A stretch of DNA of 7,236 nt from an uncultured Dysgonomonas sp. GTDB lineage: Bacteria; Bacteroidota; Bacteroidia; Bacteroidales; Dysgonomonadaceae. The position numbers and the translations under genes are program-made. The notes under the pieces are model-generated. The model was given only the letters and a program-made list of their open reading frames with translations, was not told the origin of the DNA and made no database searches. The stretch is from positions 1-7,236 of the forward strand of contig CALYRA010000050.1 in the NCBI GenBank assembly GCA_945292135.1, in the 5' to 3' direction. Below are positions 1 to 7,235 of this stretch, one piece after another; position 1 is the first letter of the stretch; each line of letters starts with the position of its first letter.

Positions 1-1
1 A

Positions 2-1315
2 AAAGATATGTTCAACGCCAATTGGAAAGCCTATTATAAAGCATTATACAGCTGCAATATGCTTCTGTCAAAGATGACGCAAATTGACTGGCAAGGCGAT
101 GATGCTTATCGTTTATATATCGAAGGTCAGGCACGTTTTCTAAGAGCATATATGTATTTTGATATGGTTCGTACATGGGAAAAGATACCTTTAATTACGA
201 CTCCTACCAACGAAAATGTGCCACAGGCAGAAGTAGATGACGTTTACAAACTCATTGCTGAAGATCTGGTATTCGCAACCGAAATGCCAAGCGAAGCTTA
301 TAGTAACGCATGGGCGGAAAAAAATGACGGACGTGTAACCAAATGGGCTGCAAAAGCATTGCTTGCCCGCGTATTTTTATTCTATACAGGCTATTATAAC
401 AAAACGGATTTAGTAGGAATTGTAAATAAGACCGACGTTTTGAAAGGACTGGAAGATATTATAACCAATGGCGGGTTTAAACTATTGGACGACTATGCCA
501 AATTGTGGCCGGGATCAGCATCGTACAAGAAGAATAAAAATAAAGACAATACCAGTTATGCCGGAAAAGGTAATGCCGAAACAGTATTTGCGATCAAATA
601 CAATTATACCAGTAATTATGACGGAAAGGTTGATGGAAACTATTGGCTTGTAATGTTGGGTTTGCGCAACAAAACAGCCTATCCGTATTCAAAAGGGTGG
701 GGAGCATGTACAGTGCCGTTCGCTTTTTGGAACAAATTTGAAGCAAATGACCAACGCCGTGAATTGTCCGTAATCAATTTAGGATTAGAAAAAATAGATG
801 CAGATATAAAAGACCAGCGAGAATATACAGGCTATTCCAATAAGAAATACACGCCGATAGCAACCATTGTTGACGGCAAGGTAATGGATGCCGTAGAAGC
901 TTTGGGAGCCGTGAATTTCATGATAGGTCAGTATCAGGACTATGTATCAATACGCTATGCCGACGTATTGCTGATGGCTTCAGAATTGGGAAGCCCTAAT
1001 GCTCAGGATTATTTTAACCAAGTACGTACCCGTTCGGGGTTGTCAACAAAACCTGTTACGGCAGAAAACATTCTTGCGGAGCGTCGCGCCGAATTTGCCT
1101 TCGAAGGTCACCGCTATTGGGATTTGTTGCGTTGTGGCGTAAATGTAGCAGCTCAGACAATAGCTACATCCGTTACCGTAAAAAATGGTGGAGTAGATAC
1201 GCAAAAAATCATTAAATCAGAAAATATACTCAAAACCAGAGGTTTTCAGCAAATACCACAAGAACAGATAACGCAATCTAACAATCTGCTCAAACAGAAT
1301 GCAGGTTGGGAATAA
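2..1315 (+). CDS. SusD/RagB-family outer-membrane glycan-binding lipoprotein, 5'-truncated by window edge
   Basis: This is the C-terminal 437 codons of a SusD-like protein. The frame is open to the left edge, so the ATG at position 8 is internal and not the start. SusD proteins cap the SusC TonB-dependent porin on the cell surface and bind the target glycan. Family hallmarks are visible: the N-terminal helical segment W-x3-Y near the start, the RFLRAYMYFDMV-x-W-x-KIPL segment (about nt 134-200), the VDDVYKLIAEDL helix, FNQVRTRSGL (about nt 1013-1045), and the signature ERRAEFAFEGHRYWDLLR (about nt 1079-1132). It ends with the typical QIPQEQI...NAGWE tail. Full-length members have roughly 500-600 residues, so about 100 residues, including the signal peptide and lipobox, probably lie outside. 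The next gene starts 19 nt downstream, indicating co-transcription. The family call is secure; the exact ligand is not readable from the sequence. Confidence 0.95.
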   Translation, partial: KDMFNANWKAYYKALYSCNMLLSKMTQIDWQGDDAYRLYIEGQARFLRAYMYFDMVRTWEKIPLITTPTNENVPQAEVDDVYKLIAEDLVFATEMPSEAYSNAWAEKNDGRVTKWAAKALLARVFLFYTGYYNKTDLVGIVNKTDVLKGLEDIITNGGFKLLDDYAKLWPGSASYKKNKNKDNTSYAGKGNAETVFAIKYNYTSNYDGKVDGNYWLVMLGLRNKTAYPYSKGWGACTVPFAFWNKFEANDQRRELSVINLGLEKIDADIKDQREYTGYSNKKYTPIATIVDGKVMDAVEALGAVNFMIGQYQDYVSIRYADVLLMASELGSPNAQDYFNQVRTRSGLSTKPVTAENILAERRAEFAFEGHRYWDLLRCGVNVAAQTIATSVTVKNGGVDTQKIIKSENILKTRGFQQIPQEQITQSNNLLKQNAGWE

Positions 1316-1334
1316 ATTTTAAATCGAATCAATT

Positions 1335-3254
1335 ATGAATAAGATATTTAAATTCTTTATTACGTCGCTGATGGTGGCAATAATATTTGCTTCCTGTTCC
1401 CCTGACAAATATGAGATGAGCGATCCGGATGTTAAATCGGAAGATCTGGTTGAAGGTATAGCTTTCAAAATCGAATATGATAAAACCAATCCTAACATTG
1501 TATATCTGACCAATTTGATGGGATCCCGATACACACCTCTTTGGAAACATCCGCAGGGTCGAAGCCAAGAACAAAAGGTTACGCTCAAGATGCCCTTTGC
1601 CGGAACATACGAAGTGACTTTTGGCGTACAGACGCAAGGAGGACTTGTCTATGGCGAAACTGTGACCTTCGAAATAGAAAAGTTCTATCCCGAATTTGTC
1701 AATAATGAATTATGGACAATGATTTCAGGCGGCGTAGGTAAATCTAAAACATGGTATCTTGATTTAGATGCGAACGAAGTCAGCCGACATTTTGCCGGAC
1801 CATTGTATTTCTTTACAAGCACATATTCATGGGATAATTTGCATACGCCTTCGGGTGATAATTATCTTGATGCTGACCCATGGAATTGGAAAGATGCAAT
1901 TACGCCACTTGCAGGCGATGATGGTAATTCACTTTGGTACTGGTTGGCTGATTACCCCGGAAATAAATGGATGTGCGCCGCCGCAGATTTTGGTGAGATG
2001 ACTTTCGATCTTATCGGAGGAGCGAATATTCATGTAGATCAGCAAAATTACGGGCTGGGATCACATAATGGAACATATATACTTGATGTAGATAAACACA
2101 CGATATCCTTTTCGGATGCCAATCCATTGTATGTTTCAGAAAGAGCAGATGAAATATCGGCTGCAACTCAATTCAGGATACTGTATTTGAGCGAAGACTT
2201 TATGCAAATAATGATTGTGCCGTCGGGTACGTGCTTAAATTATATTTCCAAAGATTACAGAGATAGTTGGACTCCACCCATACAGACCGAAGACCCGGTT
2301 CCTCCAATCGATGGAACTGCGAATGATGTATTGACCACAACAAAATCAAAAGCATGGACGCTATCAGAAATCGCCCCTTATGACTGGGCTGACCTTAATG
2401 GCAAGTTAATCAATAATTTCTCAACCCAAAGTTCATATATTTCAACAGGTTGGGCAGCCTATAAAAAGGATATGATAGCAGCGACCAAATTCACATTTAC
2501 GGCTTCGAACAATGCAGGAGGTAAATTTATATTTTCTTCATATGGAAATGCTGATGTAGAAGGTACATATACATTGGATGCAAAAAACGATATCGACTTT
2601 GGACAGCCACTCAGCGCAGTTATAAGTGAAACCAATTTCGGTTGGATAAGCACAACTAAGCTTGAAACAACTTCCGAAAATAAATTACGTCTTCTCAAAA
2701 CTAAAACGGATGTATTTGGTACAATAACCGATATGTGGCTGGCTCAGCGCCTGACAACTAAAGATCAGTACATGGTTTATCATTTTATATTATCAACCGA
2801 TAACCAAGACGCGAATAAACCCGGAACAATATTGTCGGTCGACAATTCAAAAATTGCATATGGGAACTTGGAAGGAAACGGCAATCTTCGTATCGAATTG
2901 TACAATGAATATGGAAATACGAAAACTGATCCACCTATTGATAAATCACAATTCAAATTCAGCGACTATATGAACGTGACGTTCACCATCAGAGGTATTA
3001 ACCTTAAAGCAGGCGCGGCAGGCGCTTATAAAGCAGGTATCTCTTTTGCCGATGGCGACTGGAGTGTTCAATATTGGGGTGGGGGATCAGGAGATACGAC
3101 AATAACCGGAGATGGGACATATACAGTTTCATTTACGCCAAGTAATTTGGCAGAAGGTCTTATGGTATACGCAATTGACATTAAAAATCTTGCTGCCGAT
3201 ATTGCAAACATGGATGATGTCTTTGTAACAATAGATAAAATCGAAATAAAATAA
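1335..3254 (+). CDS. multidomain surface glycan-binding lipoprotein (SGBP/SusE-F-like position), internal duplication
   Basis: The 639-residue protein begins with a lipoprotein signal peptide whose lipobox FASC puts the lipidated Cys at 21, followed by SPDKYE, an acid-containing stretch compatible with surface export. No glycosidase catalytic motif is seen. Domains in order, judged by eye: a PKD/Ig-like beta domain (about 37-117); module A (about 127-305) opening with KSKTW (W140); a Pro-rich linker (about 306-331); module B (about 332-485) opening with KSKAW (W341); and a C-terminal beta-sandwich (about 490-639) with W576 and W581. Modules A and B also share a GTY-x-LD strand (from residues 246 and 410), so they look like divergent duplicates. 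Module A carries six Trp in residues 166-212. Lying between susD and an endo-glycanase gene, it fits a cell-surface binding protein that presents polysaccharide to SusCD. Function rests on context and architecture; I do not recognise a specific family. ATG 1335 gives a canonical signal peptide. Confidence 0.8.
   Translation: MNKIFKFFITSLMVAIIFASCSPDKYEMSDPDVKSEDLVEGIAFKIEYDKTNPNIVYLTNLMGSRYTPLWKHPQGRSQEQKVTLKMPFAGTYEVTFGVQTQGGLVYGETVTFEIEKFYPEFVNNELWTMISGGVGKSKTWYLDLDANEVSRHFAGPLYFFTSTYSWDNLHTPSGDNYLDADPWNWKDAITPLAGDDGNSLWYWLADYPGNKWMCAAADFGEMTFDLIGGANIHVDQQNYGLGSHNGTYILDVDKHTISFSDANPLYVSERADEISAATQFRILYLSEDFMQIMIVPSGTCLNYISKDYRDSWTPPIQTEDPVPPIDGTANDVLTTTKSKAWTLSEIAPYDWADLNGKLINNFSTQSSYISTGWAAYKKDMIAATKFTFTASNNAGGKFIFSSYGNADVEGTYTLDAKNDIDFGQPLSAVISETNFGWISTTKLETTSENKLRLLKTKTDVFGTITDMWLAQRLTTKDQYMVYHFILSTDNQDANKPGTILSVDNSKIAYGNLEGNGNLRIELYNEYGNTKTDPPIDKSQFKFSDYMNVTFTIRGINLKAGAAGAYKAGISFADGDWSVQYWGGGSGDTTITGDGTYTVSFTPSNLAEGLMVYAIDIKNLAADIANMDDVFVTIDKIEIK
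1749..2250 (+). repeat. protein-level repeat, module A of the SGBP-like protein (Trp-rich)
   Basis: This segment encodes the first of two related modules. It starts at K-S-K-T-W (W140), passes through a Trp-rich stretch (W166, W183, W185, W201, W203, W212), then a strand MTFDLIGG, the GTYILD motif (from residue 246) and a hydrophobic strand FRILYLSEDF. The same order of motifs recurs 201 residues later. The distance from the KSK-W tryptophan to the GTY glycine is 106 residues here against 69 in module B, so this copy has about 37 extra residues, which coincide with the Trp-rich part. Boundaries are approximate. Confidence 0.6.
2343..2760 (+). repeat. protein-level repeat, module B of the SGBP-like protein
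   Basis: This is the second module of the duplication. It starts at K-S-K-A-W (W341), contains a FTFTASN strand matching MTFDLIG of module A, the GTYTLD motif (from residue 410), and a KLRLLKT strand followed by DMWLAQRL. It lacks the long Trp-rich insertion of module A. The alternating hydrophobic pattern suggests an all-beta, possibly lipocalin-like barrel, but the fold is inferred from pattern only. Confidence 0.6.
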
Positions 3255-3318
3255 CCAAAAACTTAGTCCCTGATTGCTGATATCAGGAAAGAGTTTATCA
3301 ACAATAAATTAAAATAAT
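3255..3318 (+). other. intergenic gap between SGBP and GH5 genes with a small hairpin
   Basis: The 64-nt AT-rich gap contains an inverted repeat: CCTGAT (3269-3274) can pair with ATCAGG (3282-3287) across a 7-nt loop, and the overlapping CTGATATCAG (3277-3286) is a perfect 10-nt palindrome. No U-tract follows, so it is not a convincing intrinsic terminator. The approach to the GH5 start (AAATTAAAATAAT) is A/T-rich with no Shine-Dalgarno, as is usual in Bacteroidota. No promoter consensus is seen. Confidence 0.4.
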
Positions 3319-5019
3319 ATGAAAACATATTGCAGAATACTATTATGCTTGCTTCTTCTGTTGGCAGTCGGGTATGGTTGTTCCGACAATGATACGGCTG
3401 AACCCCAATTGATCATATCAGCTGAGGAAATCGCCTTCAAGACCGTCGGAGGAACAAAAACAATGCATATTCGGACAAATCAGCAATGGAAAGTATCAAG
3501 CTCTGAAACATGGTGCACAGTTGCTCCGGTTTCGGGCGAAGGTACAGGAACAATTAAGTTTGACGTCGTTGCGACTGAAAATACGACTAATGACATCCGT
3601 ACGGCAATAATAACTGTTACGGCAGGTTCACTGTCAAAGCAAATAAAAGTGAATCAGGCTTTAAAAGACCTTCTGGTAGTGAAAAAAGACAAATATGAAG
3701 TTTCGGCAGAAGGAGAAGATATGGTCGTCGAACTTCAGGCAACCGGACAATACGCCATTAGCATTAAAGCCGATTGGATAGCGGAAGTACAAACTAAGGC
3801 TATATCCGATACGCAGAAAACATTTAAAATAAAACCAAATAATGCCTATGCAAGCCGCGAAGGAACGATAGAAATTACGTTGAGAGATATAACAGAGACA
3901 GTGAAAGTAATTCAGAGCGGAATCAGTCTTAATATACCTTCCGACAAAAACGGTATGAACAGCGACGCTCTGGTACTGGCTACAAAAATGAAAGTGGGCT
4001 GGAATCTTGGAAATTCACTTGAAGCTTGCAATGCGACTTCGGCTAACGAAACAATGTGGGGCAATCCTAAAACTACCAAACAACTGATAGATGGCGTCAA
4101 AGCTGCGGGTTTCAAAACCGTACGTATTCCATGCGCATGGAGTGGGTATATAGTCAACCATGAGACATATAAAATTGACGATGCGTGGCTAAGCCGCGTA
4201 AAAGAAGTCGTGGACTATTGCGTAGAAAATGATATGTATGCTATTGTCAATATACATTGGGATGGTGGTTGGAGAGATGAAAATCCGGTAAAGGATAAGC
4301 AAGAAGAGATAAATAAGAAACACAAGGCTTTGTGGGAACAAATAGCCGTTTATTTCCGCGATTATGATGAGCATTTACTATTTGCGGGAACAAATGAGGT
4401 CACTTCATCTTCCGGAAATCCTACAGCCGAAAATATAGAAGTTCAATTATCGTTCAATCAGGTGTTTGTAAATGCTGTCCGCTCAACAGGCGGACATAAT
4501 GCTTGGCGCAATCTGATAGTTCAGGCGTACAATACCAATATTAATCAGGCAGTACAATATCTGAAAATGCCTATCGATCCTACACCTGACCGCCTAATGG
4601 TCGAGGTGCATTATTATGACCCATGGGAGTTCTGCCTGAAAGAAGATGGCTATACATACCTTTGGGGAAGTGAGTTTGCGGGAAATCCAAATGCAGCGAC
4701 CTTGGGAATGGAAGATTGGGTGGACGAACAGTTTTTGAAGATGAAAACGAACTTTGTTGATAAAGGATATCCGGTTATTATGGGCGAATATGGAGCGCAT
4801 CTGCGTACCGATTTACCCGAAATACCGCAACAAAATCATATCAAATCGCGTAACAATTACCTCAATTATGTCACTAAAAGCGCTTTAGCCTATGGCTTGG
4901 TTCCCATCTATTGGGACAATGGAAATACAGGACATTATGGGTTTGGTTTGTTTGACAGATCGAACGGAAATCAAGCGCATTCCGATGCAATACAAGCAAT
5001 TGTAAGCGCTGCCCAATAA
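3319..5019 (+). CDS. BACON-BACON-GH5 endo-beta-glucanase lipoprotein (GH5_4-like, possible endo-xyloglucanase)
   Basis: The 566-residue protein is predicted to hydrolyse internal beta-1,4 backbone links of a beta-glucan at the cell surface. The Leu-rich signal peptide ends at a lipobox-like GYGC (Cys21), followed by the acidic stretch SDNDTAE. Two BACON-like beta domains follow: about 28-114 (W65, ending VNQA) and about 118-201 (W153, ending VIQSG). The GH5 TIM barrel covers about 211-566 with the expected landmarks: GWNLGNS (227-233), R269 in RIP, H313 in NIHWD, acid/base E360 in TNEV, H431 and Y433 in VHYYD, nucleophile E490 in GEYGA, and W532 in YWDNG. All key residues are present, so it should be active. 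The GWNLGNSLEA start resembles GH5_4 (xyloglucanases, endoglucanases, lichenases), and BACON plus GH5 recalls BoGH5A of the Bacteroides ovatus xyloglucan locus. GH5 family is certain; subfamily and substrate are inference. The start at 3319 is the only good one before the signal peptide. Confidence 0.93.
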   Translation: MKTYCRILLCLLLLLAVGYGCSDNDTAEPQLIISAEEIAFKTVGGTKTMHIRTNQQWKVSSSETWCTVAPVSGEGTGTIKFDVVATENTTNDIRTAIITVTAGSLSKQIKVNQALKDLLVVKKDKYEVSAEGEDMVVELQATGQYAISIKADWIAEVQTKAISDTQKTFKIKPNNAYASREGTIEITLRDITETVKVIQSGISLNIPSDKNGMNSDALVLATKMKVGWNLGNSLEACNATSANETMWGNPKTTKQLIDGVKAAGFKTVRIPCAWSGYIVNHETYKIDDAWLSRVKEVVDYCVENDMYAIVNIHWDGGWRDENPVKDKQEEINKKHKALWEQIAVYFRDYDEHLLFAGTNEVTSSSGNPTAENIEVQLSFNQVFVNAVRSTGGHNAWRNLIVQAYNTNINQAVQYLKMPIDPTPDRLMVEVHYYDPWEFCLKEDGYTYLWGSEFAGNPNAATLGMEDWVDEQFLKMKTNFVDKGYPVIMGEYGAHLRTDLPEIPQQNHIKSRNNYLNYVTKSALAYGLVPIYWDNGNTGHYGFGLFDRSNGNQAHSDAIQAIVSAAQ

Positions 5020-5090
5020 TCATTATATAAAATCTTTTGTGTAATATCGTATCAATGATATTGCACATGGATTTTATCAAAAGATTGAAT
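5020..5090 (+). other. intergenic gap with long two-part hairpin and alternative outer stems upstream of the GH2 gene
   Basis: TGTGTAATATC (5038-5048) pairs with GATATTGCACA (5057-5067): 11 pairs, one of them G-U, around an 8-nt loop. ATAAAATC (5027-5034) pairs with GATTTTAT (5070-5077), extending the hairpin to 19 pairs across a small 3x2 internal loop. As an alternative outer stem, AATCTTTTG (5031-5039) pairs perfectly with CAAAAGATT (5078-5086), which lies just upstream of the GH2 ATG at 5091. No U-run follows, so a standard terminator is unlikely. It may be an mRNA stability or processing element, or may control translation of the GH2 gene. The pairings are seen directly; the function is inferred. 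Confidence 0.55.
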
Positions 5091-7235
5091 ATGAAGATTT
5101 TATTTTATGTATTTTTATCAGCTTTGCTTTTGTCTTGTACAAAAAAGATTCAAGAAACAGGACGTCAGACAGAAGATTTCACGCAAGAATGGAAATTCTT
5201 TTTGGGCGATGATTCTTTAGCCAGTAATTTGGTCTATGACGATTCTTCGTGGCGTACATTAAACCTGCCGCACGACTGGAGTATTGAAGCGGATTTTTCC
5301 GAAGAATATCCGGCATCGCCGGGTTGTGGAGCTTTGCCCGGAGGCATCGGGTGGTATCGGAAGGAATTTATACCGAAGGATATTAGCGAAAAAAATATTT
5401 ATATTGATTTCGATGGCATTTATTGGAACAGTAAAGTCTGGCTTAACGGACAATTACTCGGTGAACGTCCGAACGGATATATTTCTTTCAGATACGATCT
5501 GACGCCTTATATAAAACAAGGAGAAAAAAATATTATAGCCGTTCGTGTCGACAATTCACAACAGCCTAACTCCCGATGGTATACAGGTTCAGGAATATAC
5601 CGCAATGTCAGAATGGTTACGGTAAACAAAACTCATATCGCCTTGTGGGGAACTTACATTACCACACCTGAAGAATCAAAACAATCGGCTGCAATACAAA
5701 TAGAGAGCGTTATAAAAAATGCAAATAGCAAAGGTGAAATCGAATTAAATTTGATGATTGAAGATTCAAACAAAAAAATAGTAAAACAAATAAATACAAA
5801 ATATCAATTATCTTACATACAAGATACAACCGTTATAAATAAAATAAAAATAGATAACCCTATTTTATGGTCAGTCGATAATCCTTATTTATACAAGTTG
5901 ATAACCATTATTAAGCAAAACGGAAAACTTATAGATAAAGACGAAACGACATTCGGAATCCGGTATTTCACATTCGATTCAGAAAAAGGATTTTTTCTGA
6001 ACGGAGAAAATATGAAAATAAAAGGTGTTTGTCTTCATCACGATTTGGGAGCGCTTGGAGCAGCCGTGAACGTACGGGCAATGGAACGCCAGTTAGAAAT
6101 GCTTAAAGAAATGGGGTGTAATGGTATACGTACTTCGCATAATCCGGCTGCGCCTGAATTTCTCGATTTGTGCGACAAGATGGGTTTCATTGTAATGGAA
6201 GATATTTTCGATATGTGGCGTAAAAAGAAATCGCCTCATGATTATGCGCAATATTTCCCCGATTGGTACGAGCGTGATTTATCGGATATTATTTTACGCG
6301 ACCGCAATCATCCGTCAATATTTATGTGGAACATAGGGAATGAAATTCTTGAACAATGGACTGATATAAATACTGATACGCTGGATTTGCAACAGGCTAA
6401 TATGATGTTCAACTTTGCTTCCAATCTTAGTAAAGGCAAGGATAAAGACAGCTTGCATGTCAATTCGTTGCTGGCTATCAAACTAGCCGATATAGTAAGA
6501 AAAAATGATTCCACACGACCTGTAACAACAGGCAATAACGAAGCCGGTCGACACAATCACCTTATCCGTTCGGGAGCGATGGATATCTTAGGGTTTAACT
6601 ATAATGATAAAAAAGTAAGTGAATTTCCGAATATGTATCCCGGACAAAAATATATTATAACAGAATCTACATCATCAATCATGTCTCGCGGCTATTACGA
6701 AATGCCTTCTGACAAAGCCCTTATACGTCCCGAACGTTGGGACAAACCCTATGACAGACCTGTGCGCCAATGTTCGTCGTACGACAACAGCCACGTGCCT
6801 TGGGGTACAACCCATGAACGTTCATGGAATCTGGTCAAAAATAACGATTATATAAGTGGTATGTATGTATGGACAGGCTTTGACTATCTTGGCGAACCTA
6901 CGCCATTCTGGTGGCCTGCTCGTAGTTCATATTTTGGGATAATAGACCTTGCCGGATTTCCTAAAGATGTGTACTATATGTATCAAAGCGAATGGACGGA
7001 TAAAGATGTCCTTCATATCTTTCCTCATTGGAATTGGGAAGAAGGTCAGGATATAGATATCTGGGCTGATTATAACAATGCCGATGAAGTCGAATTATTC
7101 CTTAATGGCGTATCGTTAGGGCGTAAGAGCAAAGAAAAGGATGATCTGCATGTCAGATGGCGTATTCCTTATGAATCCGGAACGCTGAAAGCCGTGTCTT
7201 ATCTTAACGGTAGGGAGGTGAAGCGTCAAGAATTA
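5091..7235 (+). CDS. GH2 beta-galactosidase-type glycoside hydrolase lipoprotein, 3'-truncated by window edge
   Basis: The frame is open for 715 codons to the right edge with no stop or frameshift. The signal peptide ends at lipobox LLSC (Cys16), followed by TKK. Domains: N-terminal GH2 sugar-binding jelly roll (about 28-180, with LPHDW and GIGWYRKEF), Ig-like middle domain (about 185-290), TIM barrel (about 295-625), and the start of a DUF4982-like beta domain (about 635 onward, ADEVELFLNG). Catalytic landmarks: H316-H317-D318, GIRTSHNP (R347, H350), acid/base E418 in WNIGNE, nucleophile E525 in ITESTSS, and WTGFDYLGEPTP (594-605). This GH2 type typically removes terminal beta-galactose, though related members act on other sugars. 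Next to a GH5 enzyme, a role in trimming side chains of imported oligosaccharides is likely. In-frame ATGs at 5055 and 5067 lie inside the upstream hairpin and would lengthen the signal peptide n-region; 5091 is preferred. The missing C-terminus is probably 100 residues or more. Confidence 0.93.
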   Translation, partial: MKILFYVFLSALLLSCTKKIQETGRQTEDFTQEWKFFLGDDSLASNLVYDDSSWRTLNLPHDWSIEADFSEEYPASPGCGALPGGIGWYRKEFIPKDISEKNIYIDFDGIYWNSKVWLNGQLLGERPNGYISFRYDLTPYIKQGEKNIIAVRVDNSQQPNSRWYTGSGIYRNVRMVTVNKTHIALWGTYITTPEESKQSAAIQIESVIKNANSKGEIELNLMIEDSNKKIVKQINTKYQLSYIQDTTVINKIKIDNPILWSVDNPYLYKLITIIKQNGKLIDKDETTFGIRYFTFDSEKGFFLNGENMKIKGVCLHHDLGALGAAVNVRAMERQLEMLKEMGCNGIRTSHNPAAPEFLDLCDKMGFIVMEDIFDMWRKKKSPHDYAQYFPDWYERDLSDIILRDRNHPSIFMWNIGNEILEQWTDINTDTLDLQQANMMFNFASNLSKGKDKDSLHVNSLLAIKLADIVRKNDSTRPVTTGNNEAGRHNHLIRSGAMDILGFNYNDKKVSEFPNMYPGQKYIITESTSSIMSRGYYEMPSDKALIRPERWDKPYDRPVRQCSSYDNSHVPWGTTHERSWNLVKNNDYISGMYVWTGFDYLGEPTPFWWPARSSYFGIIDLAGFPKDVYYMYQSEWTDKDVLHIFPHWNWEEGQDIDIWADYNNADEVELFLNGVSLGRKSKEKDDLHVRWRIPYESGTLKAVSYLNGREVKRQEL

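Noticed and set aside
1319..1637. Minus-strand open frames opposite the start of the SGBP gene
   Set aside because: They lie wholly antisense to a well-supported lipoprotein gene, overlap each other in different frames and show no recognisable domain.
3266..3290. Intrinsic terminator between SGBP and GH5 genes
   Set aside because: The stem has only six pairs and no U-tract follows, so it would not be expected to stop transcription.
5036..5066. Possible Bacteroidota promoter (TTTG near 5036 and TATTGC near 5059) before the GH2 gene
   Set aside because: The -7 element does not match TAnnTTTG and the sequence is better explained as arms of the hairpin. Gene spacing favours one operon.
5055..5090. 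Alternative in-frame GH2 starts at 5055 and 5067
   Set aside because: Both lie within the hairpin and add 12 or 8 residues before an already complete signal peptide. ATG 5091 gives the normal compact lipoprotein leader. Not fully excluded.
5284..5502. Second + strand open frame inside the GH2 gene
   Set aside because: It lies in a different frame within the conserved GH2 sugar-binding domain and has no family features. The GH2 frame is continuous through it.
6308..6556. Minus-strand open frame opposite the GH2 catalytic domain
   Set aside because: It is antisense to the catalytic acid/base region, whose coding constraint explains the absence of stops.
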